64,000 nt of DNA from CAWAYH01 sp963786195. Its GTDB lineage: Bacteria > Acidobacteriota > Vicinamibacteria > Vicinamibacterales > 2-12-FULL-66-21. Positions 18,021-28,700 of this stretch are shown one piece after another; position 1 is the stretch's first letter; each line of letters starts with the position of its first letter. Where the stretch lies: the NCBI GenBank assembly GCA_963786195.1, contig CAWAYH010000008.1, positions 62,001-126,000 on the forward strand. Reading direction: 5' to 3'. The notes under the pieces were generated by a model, which had not been told where the DNA came from, made no database searches, and saw only the letters and a program-made list of their open reading frames with translations. Made by a program: the position numbers and the translations under genes.

Positions 18021-18769
18021 GCGTCAGCCTGCAGGACGCAGGCATCCGCATCGTCCTTCTCGACATCGAGGGGACGACGACGCCCATCACGTTCGTGCAC
18101 GACGTGCTGTTCCCGTACGCTCGCGCGCGTGTGCGTCCCTATCTCGAGGCAACGCTCGCCTCCGATAGGGAAATCGCCGACGCGGCCGACGTGTTGCGCG
18201 CCGAGCACGCGCGAGACGAAGTGGCTGGGCAATCACCTCCGGACTGGCGCGAAACGACACCGGAGCAGCGGCTCGAGTCGATGGTCCGCTACGTCTACTG
18301 GCTGATGGATCGCGATCGCAAATCGCAGCCGCTCAAAGTGCTCCAGGGAAAGATCTGGGAACGAGGCTACGCCGCCGGCGAATTACATGGCGACGTCTAT
18401 CCTGACGTTCGCAACGCGCTCGAGCGGTGGGCAGCGCGGGGCGTGAGCGCGGGGATTTTCTCATCCGGCAGCGTGCTCGCCCAGAAGCTGTTGTTTGGAA
18501 ACTCGACGGCCGGTGACCTGACGCCGCTGCTGCGGTGGCACTTCGACACCGAGGTCGGGGCCAAGGTCGATGCGGCCAGCTACGGCCGAATCATCGAGGC
18601 GTTGCGGGTCCCGCCGCAGCAGGTTCTGTTCGTATCCGACCTCATCAGGGAGCTGGACGCGGCGCGTGGCGCCTCGCTTCGGACGGCGCTGTGCGTGCGC
18701 GCCCCGGCCTCGCCACCAGATTCGACCGGGCACCCGATGATCCGCGGGTTCGACGAGGTCCTGGCGTGA
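18017..18769 (+). CDS. mtnC: Enolase-phosphatase E1
   Basis: This HAD-family protein of 250 residues carries motif I LLDIEGTTTPI (Asp16, Glu18 in the DxEGTT form that marks MtnC), the IFSSGSVLAQKLLF motif II, Lys in GAKVDAASYGRI and VLFVSDLIRELDAA as motif IV. It enolises and dephosphorylates the diketone from MtnB to the acireductone used by MtnD. GTG at 18017 overlaps the mtnD stop, so the genes are translationally coupled; its own stop overlaps the GTG of the following histidine kinase. MtnA, needed earlier in the pathway, is not in the window. Confidence 0.92.
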   Translation: MSVSLQDAGIRIVLLDIEGTTTPITFVHDVLFPYARARVRPYLEATLASDREIADAADVLRAEHARDEVAGQSPPDWRETTPEQRLESMVRYVYWLMDRDRKSQPLKVLQGKIWERGYAAGELHGDVYPDVRNALERWAARGVSAGIFSSGSVLAQKLLFGNSTAGDLTPLLRWHFDTEVGAKVDAASYGRIIEALRVPPQQVLFVSDLIRELDAARGASLRTALCVRAPASPPDSTGHPMIRGFDEVLA

Positions 18770-20888
18770 ACAGCACGACGGACGTTGACAGGTCCGCCCC
18801 GGCGGTGCGAGTGTCTCGTCCGATGCTTCCGGTCGACGACGGCGGACGCTTGAGAAGGCTCGCGGTCGGCGCGCTCGCGGTCAGCGTCGCGTATTACCTC
18901 GGCGCCCGGATCGGATTCGCCCTCACGCTGCATCCGCAGCCGGTCTCGACGCTCTGGCCGCCGAACGCGATCCTGCTGGCGGCGTTGCTGCTGACGCCCG
19001 CCCGCACCTGGTGGATCGTCCTGCTCGCGGCGCTCCCCGCTCACCTGATTGTCGAGCTTCAGAGCGGCGTCCCGATGCCGATGGTGCTGTGCTGGTTCGT
19101 CAGCAACTGCAGCGAAGCGCTGATCGGCGCGGCGGGCGTCCGGTCTTCGTCAGCCGGCCGGCGCGGCTCGACAGCTTCGCGCGGGTCGGAGTGTTCGTGG
19201 CGTTCGGGGGGTTTCTCGCGCCTTTCCTGTCGTCGTTTCTCGACGCAGCGTTCGTAGTCCTCATCGGCTGGGGCACGGGCACTTACTGGGACATCTGGCG
19301 GACGCGCTTCTTCTCCAACGTCCTGGCGAACCTCACCCTCGCGCCTGCCATCGTGACCGCGGCATCCGGCGGGCTCGCGTCGTTCAGGCACGCGCCGGGC
19401 TGGCGTCTGGCAGAAGCTGGTGTGCTTGCCGTTGTGCTCATCGCGACGTGCGTCGCCGTTTTCCTCGCGGAAGGAGCTGGTCCAGGCACATCACCGGCGC
19501 TGCTCTATGCGCCCCTTCCACTTCTCTTATGGGCGACGGTACGGCTGGGCCCCGGCGGGACCAGCGCCTCGGTCCTGGCCTTCGCCTTTCTCGCGATTTG
19601 GGGCGTCAGCCACGGGCGCGGCCCCTTCATCGCGAATTCGCCAGCCGAGAACGCCCTGTCGATCCAGATCTTCCTCATCGTCATCTCCATTCCGCTGATG
19701 GCGCTGGCGGCGGTCCTCGAGGAACGACGACGAGCCGAGGATGCGGCGCGGCAGAGCGAGGAGCGGCTCAGCATCGCGGTGAATGCCGCACAGCTCGGCA
19801 GCTGGGACTGGAACATTACCGACGATGTTGCGGAGGTGTCCGGCGCGACCCGGAGAATACTTGGCCTCACCGACGACGTGGCAGGTCAGCTTCCAGCTCT
19901 TTCTGCAACACGTGCACCCCGACGACCGCGACCACGTCGCGCGGCAAGTGTGGGGGGCGGTGAGCCGGAAAGAGCCATTCGAGTTCGAGGTACAGGGTCG
20001 TCTCACCAGGACGGCAGCCAGCGATGGGTGCTGAGCAAGGGGAAGCCGGTCCCGGACGAGACCGGTGCGCCGACCCGCATGATTGGGGTCAACGTGGACA
20101 CGACCGAGCGCAAGCGCGTCGAGCTCGAAGCGCAAGAACACCGCCGCGAGCTCGCGCACCTCGGACGCGTCGCGCTCGTGGGCGAGCTGTCGGGCGCCCT
20201 CGCTCACGAGCTGAACCAGCCGCTCGCGGCCATCCTGACCAACGCCCGCGCCGCGCAGCGCTTCCTGTCGCACGACCCTCCGGATCTGGCCCAGGTGCAC
20301 GACATTCTCGGTTCGATCGTCGATGACGATCGCCGGGCGAGCGACGTCATCTCACGACTTCGCACGCTGCTCAGGAAAGAGACGGCGCGGCTCGAGCTGC
20401 TGGCGCCGAACGAGATCGTCCGCGACGTGCTGGGCATCGCGCAGGGTGACCTCCTCGCGCGCGAAGTGTCGGTGACGACCGAGCTGGCGTCCGACCTGCC
20501 GAGGTTCGCCGGCGATCGTGTTCAGCTCCTGCAGGTCATGCTGAACCTCGTGCTCAACGCCTGTGACGCGATGCACGCGAAGCCTCCGGGTCTCCGTCGA
20601 CTGACACTGAAGACCGCGCACGCTGACGGGGAGGGCGTGCGGATGCTCGTCAGCGATACGGGAACGGGCATTCCGCACGAGAACATCGAGCACATCTTCG
20701 AGCCGTTCGTGACCTCGAAGACGCAGGGGCTCGGGCTCGGGTTGTCCATCTGTCGTTCGATCGTCTTCGCGCACGACGGACGGCTCTGGGCCGAGAACAA
20801 CCCCCAAGGCGGCGCGACCTTTCATCTGACGCTGCCGGTGGGAGGCGCGCTGTCCGAGCCGGCCACTCGGCCTCTCGCAGGCGTTTGA
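18766..20888 (+). pseudogene. MASE1-PAS sensor histidine kinase, frameshifted
   Basis: GTG at 18766 overlaps the mtnC stop. The N-terminal 300 residues are a MASE1-type membrane sensor (YYLGARIGFALTLHPQPVSTLWPPNAILLAALLL, then several hydrophobic helices), followed by a PAS domain (SEERLSIAVNAAQLGSWDWNI; FLQHVHPDDRDHVARQVW) and a HisKA-like dimer with phospho-accepting His in GELSGALAHELNQPLAAILTNA. The ATPase shows the N box MLNLVLNACDAM, DTGTGIP and GLGLGLSICRSIV. Frames change near 19140, 19866 and 20005; the last two compensate within the PAS domain. Its stimulus is unknown and no cognate regulator lies beside it. The protein would be about 705 residues if repaired. Confidence 0.8.
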
Positions 20889-21276
20889 GACAGAGTGCTG
20901 TGGCCGAACCCTCCCGTCACGCGGTGAGGCGGTTGTGTCTTTCCTCCCCCGGTTCCGCGGTTCTTCGCAGATCGCAAACACAAGCATGGGACCGCATCTC
21001 CAGCCTCGACCGGATGGCGCGGCCTGGGCGCCCCGTTGTCTACTGATCGGTAGGGATGGCTGCGCTGGCGGCCGACTCGCAAAGGTCTGCTGAATGGTTA
21101 GTCTCAAGAGTGGTCGAGATTAGGGGCCCGCAGTTTCTTTGCTCATGGAAGTTGAATGAACGGTTCCACCGAGCAACCGAAAGTACGACACCCGCAGTGC
21201 CGTCAGACGAGGCAGAGGGGCAGGTGACGCCCCGGAGAAAGTCTGGAACCAGGGCTACAAGGGACCCCAAGGGGAT
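20889..21276. other. Intergenic stretch without a convincing gene
   Basis: The open frames here have no recognisable domain and poor codon pattern. A weak hairpin GGGGC/GCCCC lies around 21217-21233, and the tract next to it is purine-rich. No promoter could be assigned with confidence and no riboswitch class was recognised. Confidence 0.4.
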
Positions 21277-21339
21277 ATGTTGGAGTTGGGCCTTTTGCTT
21301 GCCATTGTGGTTCTCGGGTTCCTGCTCATCCTCATGTGA
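21277..21339 (+). CDS. Possible 20-residue hydrophobic peptide
   Basis: An ATG preceded at 5 nt by AAGGGG opens a 20-codon frame, MLELGLLLAIVVLGFLLILM, that is almost entirely hydrophobic, enough for one membrane helix, and ends at TGA. It lies about 70 bp before the TauE/SafE-like permease. Length and composition recall small transport-subunit peptides, but without conservation data this is only a candidate; chance is quite possible. Confidence 0.25.
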   Translation: MLELGLLLAIVVLGFLLILM

Positions 21340-21408
21340 AGAGCGGAGCCTCCGCTCGTGGCTCGTACCAGTAGACACGATGGTCGCGCCAAGTAGAATC
21401 CGACAGGC

Positions 21409-22246
21409 ATGACCGTCCTTGAATTCACCGGTGCTATCTGGTGCGCGTCAGTGGTGGCAGGCTTTCTTGGGGCGTCTGACCGGCCTCGGCGGCGGGGTCG
21501 TGATCGTCCCGGTGCTCGCCTTGCTTTTCGGGGTCGACATGCGCTACGCCATCGGTGCGTCGCTGGTTTCGGTGATCGCGACGTCGTCGGGCGCGGCGGC
21601 GGCGTTCATCAGGGAGGGGTATACGAACATCCGCGTCGGCATGCTCCTGGAGATCGCGACGACGTTCGGGGCGGTCTTCGGCGCCTGGTTGGCCAGATGT
21701 CGTTCGACGTCCGCGATCGCGTCATCTTCGGGGTCGTTCTGCTGTTCTCGGCGTACGCATCGTCGATACGGCGCATGGTGAAGGCGTCGCTCATGGTCCA
21801 GCCGATCCGTTCGCCGCCTGGTTTCGTCTCGACGGCCACCTCCGCCGTCGGAGGGCGGCCGTCGGTACCTCGTGCACGGAGTGCCGCTCGGTTTTGGCTT
21901 GATGGTCATTGCCGGCGCGCTCTCGGGTCTGCTTGGCATCGGCTCGGGTGCCGTGAAGGTGCTCGCGCTCGACCAGGCGATGCGGCTGCCGTTCAAGGTG
22001 TCGACGACGACCAGCAACTTCATGATCGGCGTGACGGCGGCTGCGAGCGCGGGTGTCTATCTCGGCCGCGGGTATCTCGATCCCGGTCTGGCCATGCCGG
22101 TCGTGCTGGGTGTGTTGCCGGGTTCGTTGCTGGGGGCGCGCGTATTGCCAGCCGCGCAGACGCGCGTCTTGAGACTGGTCTTCGCGGTCGTTATCGCCGG
22201 ATTGGCTTTCGAGATGATCTACAACGGGTGGACAGGCCGGCTGTGA
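21409..22246 (+). pseudogene. TauE/SafE family membrane permease, frameshifted
   Basis: The protein has to be pieced together over frames that change near 21470, 21690 and 21850. The N-terminal half shows FTGAIWCASVVAGFLG and LTGLGGGVVIVPVLALLFGVDMRYAIGASLVSVIATSSGAAAAF; the C-terminal repeat shows HGVPLGFGLMVIAGALSGLLGIGSGAVKVLALDQAMRLPFKVSTTTSNFMIGVTAAASAG. The two related G-rich loops are the internal repeat of this family, whose members export sulfite, sulfoacetate or other anions. About eight membrane helices are expected. It is followed directly by a DUF1634 gene, a usual partner. Substrate unknown. Continuity of family features across the shifts favours assembly indels. Confidence 0.8.
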
Positions 22247-22253
22247 CGATGCC

Positions 22254-22634
22254 GTGCCTGGAGATGGGGACGTATCGCACGGCGAGCAGCGTCTCGGCAC
22301 GTTGCTCCGGTCGGGCGTGCTGCTCGCGGCTTCGTTCGTTGTCGTCGGCGCCATCACGTACTTGTGGCGGCACGGTTCCGAGCAGGTCGACTACGCGGTG
22401 TTCCGCGGAGAGCCAGCGTATTTGCGGACCGTGCCGGGCATCGTGAGGGAGGCGTTCGGTGGTCACGGGCGGGCGATTATCCAGGCTGGCCTGCTCCTCC
22501 TGATCGCAACCCCTGTTGCGCGGGTGGCCTTCGCGGGTTACCTGTTCGCCAGGCAGCGTGACGCGACCTTCGTGATCGTGACGCTCATCGTGCTCGCTTG
22601 TTTGATCGCGAGCCTGCTCAGCGGCCACGTGTGA
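22254..22634 (+). CDS. DUF1634 membrane protein
   Basis: The 126-residue protein has three predicted membrane helices: LLRSGVLLAASFVVVGAITYLW, IIQAGLLLLIATPVARVAFAGYLFA and TFVIVTLIVLACLIASLLSG. The pattern LRxGxLLxxxxVxxG and RxxLQxGLLLLxxTPxxRV is that of DUF1634, small membrane proteins usually encoded right after TauE/SafE permeases, as here, and probably an accessory subunit. The start is uncertain: GTG at 22254 is used; the ATG at 22249 is out of frame. It ends 58 bp before lgt. Confidence 0.8.
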   Translation: MPGDGDVSHGEQRLGTLLRSGVLLAASFVVVGAITYLWRHGSEQVDYAVFRGEPAYLRTVPGIVREAFGGHGRAIIQAGLLLLIATPVARVAFAGYLFARQRDATFVIVTLIVLACLIASLLSGHV

Positions 22635-22692
22635 GCAGGTAACCGCGACCGGACCGCAACGCGTGTTGTGATCGCGACCGTGAAGTCGCCGC

Positions 22693-23486
22693 GTGCCCGC
22701 TTATTTCCGTTTTCTGTTGGCACGAGAGGCCGCCATTCATCCAATCCTCTTTCGCATCGGGGGAGTCGAGGTTACGAGCTTCGGCGTTCTCGTCGCGGTC
22801 GGGGCCTTGGTCGGACTGTGGCTGTTCGCGCGCGAGGTGCGACGGTCCGGCTTGCCGGACGCGGGCGTCGATGCGGCGATCGCGGGCCTCATCGGTGGCC
22901 TGGTCGGCGCGAAAGCTCTCTGGTTGCTCGAGCACCTTGGCGAGGAGCCGTTCACTGACCTCTTGTTCAGTCGTGGCGGCATGAGCTGGTTCGGCGGTTT
23001 GGTGGAGGTGTGGGCTGCAGGTTGTGGATGATGCAGCGCAGAAAGACTGCCGAAGGTCGCGCTGCTCGCCGCCGCGACACCGGCCCTGGCCATCGGGCAC
23101 GCGATTGGGCGAATCGGGTGCTTCCTCGTCGGCGATGACTACGGACGGCCGTCCAGCCTTCCATGGGCGGTGGCGTTCCCGCAAGGACTCCCGCCGATCA
23201 CGGTACCCGTGCACCCGACCCAACTCTATGAGGCCGCCGCGCTGGTGCCGCTCGCGGTGCTACTGATGCAGTGGCGGAGCGCAAGGGCGCGCCTGATCGC
23301 GTCGTGCTGGGGACCTACCTGGTGCTCGCCGGTGCGCTACGCTTTGGCATCGAGTTCATCCGCGTCGATGTACGGGTGCTCGGTATTCTCTCGGTCGCGC
23401 ACCTTGGCTCACTGGCAGTCGTCGCGATTGGCGTCGCGTTTCTCCTGAGCAGACCGAGTGTGATCCCGCGGTGTCTCGACTGTTGA
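22693..23486 (+). pseudogene. lgt: Prolipoprotein diacylglyceryl transferase, frameshifted
   Basis: Lgt moves diacylglycerol from phosphatidylglycerol to the lipobox cysteine of prolipoproteins in the inner membrane. The GTG at 22693 gives AAIHPILFRIGGVEVTSFGVLVAVGALVGLWL; after shifts near 23008-23050 the family signature GHAIGRIGCFLVGDDYGRPS and HPTQLYEAA follow, and after another shift near 23285 RVVLGTYLVLAGALRFGIEFIR. All core motifs, including the GRxGC box, are present. As lgt is normally essential and single-copy, its several frame breaks are a good sign that the sequence, not the gene, is at fault. It is convergent with the response-regulator gene, 6 bp apart. Confidence 0.85.
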
Positions 23487-23492
23487 CCCTCT

Positions 23493-24133
23493 CTACACGA
23501 TGATGCCTTTCCGGACGGCGTAAAGGACGATCTCCGCCGTGTTGTGCAGGTTCAGCTTCTGCATCAGATTGGCCCGGTGGGTTTCGATGGTGGACAGCCC
23601 CACGTCGAGGAGGGTCGCCACTTCTTTGTTGGACCGCCCTTCGGCTAGCAGCTGCAGCACCTCCCGCTCGCGGTCGGTGAGCAGGTGATACGAATCGGTC
23701 AGGCCGCGCACGTGCAGGCGGCGCATGTAATCCTCGACGAGGACACCGGCCACGGCAGGACTGAAGAAGGGTTTGCCCGCAGCGACGGCGCGAACGGCCG
23801 GCAGAGGTCCTCGTCGGTCGCGTCCTTGAGGAGATACGCTCGCGCCCCGCCGCCAGCGCCCGTGCGATGTACGATTCGTCGTTGTGCATGCTCATCATGA
23901 TGACTTTGGGCGGGCGCTCGAGCTTTTGCAGATCGCGCGGCGACTTCGATGCCGTTGAGCATCGGCATGCCGATGTCGAGGATCAGCAGGTCGGGTTGAT
24001 GCTCGGTGCTCAGCCGGAGGGCTTCCAGTCCGTCGGCCGCTTCGGCGACCACGGTCAGGCTCGGGTCGGTCTCGAGCAGGCTCCGAAGGCCCCTGCGGAC
24101 GATGCCGTGATCGTCAGCCAGCAATACGCGCAA
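23493..24133 (-). pseudogene. NarL/FixJ-type response regulator, frameshifted
   Basis: The receiver domain begins at a TTG start (24133): MRVLLADDHGIVRRGLRSLLETD, with the acidic pocket DD and phospho-acceptor Asp in LLILDIGMPMLNGIEVA. Frames change near 23930 and 23830. The C-terminal GerE/LuxR helix-turn-helix is intact (LTDREREVLQLLAEGRSNKEVATLLDVGLSTIETHRANLMQKL). It should bind DNA once phosphorylated by the kinase encoded directly upstream, whose repaired end would overlap this start by about 20 bp. Target genes are not evident. Confidence 0.85.
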
Positions 24134-25491
24134 CGGCCACCTCCGTCGTCGGGCTGCGTACCGGGAGGCGGATCGTCAGGACCGTGCCCCGCGTCCGGGC
24201 CGCTCCGGATGGTCATGGCGCCTTCCAGCTCCCTGACGCGCTCCTCGATGCCTCGCAGGCCGAACCCGTCGTGCCGCCCGGCCGGATCGAATCCAACACC
24301 ATCATCGGCCACCGACACAGTGAGTTCGTCCCCGCCGCGGACGTTGACGCAGATGCGACTCGCCCGCGCATGCCGGACGCAGTTGGTCAGCGCCTCCTGG
24401 ATGATCCGATAGGCGCCCGTGCGATACTGCTCCGGCACGGTCTCGAAATCCCCATCGACCTCCAGTTCGACCGGCACACCGTAGCGAGGTGAGAAGTCCC
24501 GCACCTGCCACGCGAGGGCGGGCTGCAGGCCGAGGTCGTCCAGCATGCTCGGGCGAAGCCCGAGCGCGAGGTCGCGGACGGTTCGCACGAGGCGATCCAC
24601 GAGCTGCCGACACTCGGCCACGGCGCCGGCAATCCGCGATTCGCCGGGCATGCGCAGTCAATCGATTCGCCCCACTTCCATTCGAAGCGCTGTGAGCGTC
24701 TGCCCGACGTCGTCGTGCAGCTCGCGCGACAGCTTCTTGCGCTCTTCTTCCTGGGTCGCGACGAGTTGCTGCGACAGCTGCCGCATCCGGGTCTCTGCAT
24801 ACTCGGCCGCCGCGCGTTGTTCCTCGGCGCGTCGCTCGAGCGCGCGCAGCCGGATGACCGCGGTCAACGCGACGACAACGCCAAGGAGGAGACTCTGCCA
24901 GAGCAGCTGCCGCAGCCCTGCGCGAAGCTCGTCATGGCGCCTCGTGACGCCGGCGCGCTGCGCCTCCAGGTATGCGTTGTTCAGCCCCTCGATCTCGCGG
25001 GCGAGGGCGAGGGCGCCCTCGCGGCGAGGCAGCACCTCGCGGCGCAGGAATTCGGAGCTCTCGCTGATCTTCTCAGCGGGCGTCCAGCCGAACAGAGGGG
25101 TGAACGTCTGCCAGAATTCGTCAAGCTTCACCTGAAGGTTGACGACACGCCCCCCCTGGCCGTCACCCACCGAGGTCAGCTCGCGGAGCTCGCCCAGGGC
25201 CCTCATGCTGTTGCGTCGGAATTCAGACAGGCGTTGACGATAGTCGGCCGCGTGGTCACTCTCGGGATCAAGAAGGTAGTCGCGGATATAGATGCTGGAG
25301 GTATTGACGTCCGAGCGCAGGCTCCGGAGCCTGACGTCCACGCTCCGGTGATGCGCGCTCAACTGCTCGAGCTGCGCGTAAATCTCCTGGGCCTGGCGGG
25401 ATGCGGCCTCCACCGAAACGATGACGAGGACCAGGAGCCCGCTGAGCGCCACCGCCGCGACCGGCCACGTCCTGAAGCGCATTTGGACCAT
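24114..25491 (-). pseudogene. NarX-like sensor histidine kinase with in-frame TGA
   Basis: The protein begins with a membrane helix (WPVAAVALSGLLVLVIVSVEAA), a helical periplasmic sensor of about 150 residues and a second helix (LLWQSLLLGVVVALTAVIRL). The HisKA_3 box is EEERKKLSRELHDDVGQTLTALRMEVGRID, and the ATPase follows (LGLRPSMLDDLGLQPALAW; IIQEALTNCVRHARA; VADDGVGFDP; GLRGIEERV). A TGA at 24658-24660 lies in frame between these halves, so one base change or an error has split it. A further shift near 24185 restores the ending TVLTIRLPVRSPTTEVAVARIAG. It pairs with the NarL-type regulator downstream. Confidence 0.85.
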
Positions 25492-25550
25492 TCTGCCCTC
25501 TCCCGCGCGCCACTCATCCTAAGCCTAACCCGTCCCGTCCTATTCCTGCA

Positions 25551-25680
25551 TCCGGTCAACAGGGGAGGCCGATCGGCCGCCTTCCTCCACGCGCCACGGC
25601 TGTCTACCGGCAAAAACACGCGTCTCCCCCCAGTCAACCGGATTCCGTTCCGCCGCGGCCGTGTCGTCTACTTGAGCTCC
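25551..25680 (+). promoter_or_regulatory. Upstream block shared with the second Oar receptor gene
   Basis: TCCGGTCAACAGGGGAG (25551-25567) and CGTCTACTTGAGCTCC (25665-25680) recur, slightly changed, before the paralogous receptor gene at 30877-30893 and 31000-31015. Both blocks keep nearly the same distances to each other and to the start codon, so they may be promoter or operator parts. Confidence 0.4.
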
Positions 25681-25730
25681 TCGATTCGATCCGTCCATCG
25701 GCTTTTGGCGCGCAGGGAGGGGCGCTCCAC

Positions 25731-28700
25731 ATGAAACTCAGCTCGACAACACGGCGGCTCGCGGCGGTGGTGTGTCTCGTGATCCTCTCGAGCGTCCCCG
25801 CCTTCGCTCAGGGCGGGGGTGCGGCGACTTCGCTTTCGGGCACCGTGACCGATACGTCCGGTGCCGTCATCCCCGGCGCAGGCGTCACCGTCAAGAACAA
25901 TGCAACCGCATCGCAGTTCGAGGCCATTTCGGATGAGCGAGGCTACTTCACCGTGCCGGCGCTCGATCCGGGCAGTTATACGGTGACGGTCATCCTGATG
26001 GGGTTCAAGACGGCCGTTTTGAATGACGTGCGTCTGAACGCCTCCACGCCGGCGTCCGTCAAGGTCGCCCTCGAAGTCGGTGGCCTCGAAGAAACCATCG
26101 TCGTCACGGGCGGGAGCGAGATCATCCAGACGCAATCGCCGGCCGTCACGTCGACGGTAGACACCAATCAGATCCTCAAGATTCCGACCGGCAGCCGCAG
26201 CGCGCTCGAGTTCGTGACGCTGTTGCCCGGCGTCAACACGCCTGGTGGCCCGGGGGGCAGCCGCAACTCGACCATCAACGGCCTGCCGCAGAGCAGCATC
26301 AACATCACGATCGACGGCTTGAGCGCGCAGGACAACCACCTGAAAACGGGCGACGGCTTCTTCGCTCGCGTCAGCCCGCGACTGGACGCGATTGAAGAAG
26401 TCACGGTCAATTCAGCCGCGCAGGATGCGTCCAGCAATGGTCAGGGCGCCGTGCAGATCCGCTTCGTGACGCGCTCGGGATCGAATCAGTTCACGGGCAG
26501 TGGCTACTACTATCTCCGCCATTACAAGCTGGATGCCAACACCTGGTTCAACAATCGCGACCTGCCACCCGGCGCGAACGGGAAAGCGCCGAAAGGCGAG
26601 GATGTTCTGTATCAGCCAGGCGCGCGTCTGGGAGGGCCGGTCGTCATCCCCGGATTGTGGAACGGGCGCAACAAGGCGTTCTTCTTCTTCAACTACGAAG
26701 AGTCCCGCTCGCCCGGTCAGAACACGGAGAATCGCACCGTCCTCAATCCGCGCGCAGAGCAGGGCTGGTTTCGCTACACCTCCGGCGGTCAGACGCGCGA
26801 GGTCAACGTCCTGACCGTTGCGCAGAACAACGGGTTTCTGTCCTCGATCGATCCAACCATCGGCCGCCTGCTCGGAGACATCCGCAGCGCGGTGAGCGGC
26901 GCCGGCACCGGCCTCGTCGACAACACCGATCCGCTCACCCAGCAGTTCACCTATCAGTACGACACGAAGGGAGTCACCAAGTATCCAAGCGGGCGCGTGG
27001 ACCTGAACCTGACGGACAGGCACCGGCTGTCGTGGTCGATGAACTACACGGACCTGGCGTCCAGGCCTGACACGACGAACAACCGGGAGCCGAACTTCCC
27101 CGGGTTCCCCGGCACGGGTAGCCAGATCTCGGATCGGTACATCGTCCAGGGCACACTCCGATCGACGCTCGGCGCCAGCCTGGTCAACGAGTTGAGGATT
27201 GGCGGCTCCGGGGGCGCCACGTTCTTCTCGCCCGAGATCTCCCCCGCACAGTTCAGCGGGACCTCGGTGGCGGATCAGGCTGGGTTCCTCCTCAACATCA
27301 ACGCCGCGGGCGGCATCACCAACGCCCATTCGACGACCGCCTATCAGGCGCGCGAGGCGTCCACGAAAGTCATCGACAACACGCTGAACTGGCTGAAGGG
27401 CTCGCACAGCCTCCAGATGGGCGGTTCGTTCACGCGGGCGGACCTGTGGATCGATCGGCAGACGTGGGTGCCGACGGTCAACTTCGGCGTCGCGTCGACC
27501 GACCCTGCCGACGATTTCTTCACGACAACGAACTTCCCCGGCGCGTCGAACGCGCAGCTGACGGAAGCCCGCGATCTCTATGCGGTGCTGACCGGCCGGA
27601 TTACGTCGATCAATGCGGAGCAGCGCCTGGACGAGAACGACCAGTACGAGTTCCTTGGACGGAGCCGGGAGCGGGCGCGTCTGCTGGACTTCGGCTTCTT
27701 CATCGCCGACACGTGGCGGGCGCGCCCCAATCTCACCTTCAACCTCGGCCTCCGGTACGAGCTGCAGTCGCCCTTCTACCCGTTGAACAACAGCTACTCG
27801 AGTGCGACCGTCGAGGATGTCTGGGGCGTGTCGGGCGTAGGAAATCTGTTCGCCCCGGGCGTGCTGACGGGTCGACCGCCCGTGTTCCAGCAATTCGACA
27901 AGGGAGAGGGCGCGTACAACTGGGATCGCGACAACTTTGCGCCCAACGTGGGGTTCGCCTGGACCGTCGGCGGCAACTCCAGCGTCCTCGGGAGTCTCCT
28001 GGGCCGCCAGCCGGGAGACAGCGTGCTGCGGGCCGGCTATTCACTCGGCTACAACCGCCCAGGGATGAACGACTTCGCGGGCACAGTCGACGACAATCCC
28101 GGCATCGCCCTGACGGCCAACCGCAATCACTCGCTCGACAATCTCGGGACGCCCGGATCGATTCTGCTTCAGGAACCGCGCGGACCTCGGCCCGCCGGCC
28201 GGGATGCCGAGCGTGCGGGTGTATCCGCTGACCGACGTCATCGATGGCGACGTGGAAACGTTCGAGCCCAACCTGCAGGTGCCGTACGCCATGACATGGA
28301 CCGCGGGCTGGCAGCGCAAGCTGACGTCCGACATGGCGGTCGAAGCCCGGTACGTCGGCACACGCTCGCTGCAGTCGTGGCAGTCCTACAACTACAACGA
28401 GCTCAACATCATTGAGAACGGCTTTCTCGACGAGTTCCGCCTCGCGCAGCAGAACCTGCAGGCGAACATCGCGGCCGGTCGCGGCGCGAACTTCCGGTAC
28501 TTCGGGACCGGCACCGGCACCTCGCCGTTGCCGGTCTTTCTGGCGTATTTCAGCGGACGACCGGCAACACAGGCCGGCAATCCCGCGAACTACGGCTCCA
28601 GCCTGTTCGCCAGCAGCACGTTCGTGAACCCGCTGGCGAGATTCAATCCGCAGCCGTTCACCGCGGCCAATGCGCTCGATGCGGATGCCACGCGCCGCAG

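Noticed and set aside
24658..24660. Selenocysteine or programmed read-through at the in-frame TGA
   Set aside because: No SECIS-like hairpin directly after it and the position is a variable linker of the kinase, so a mutation or error is simpler.
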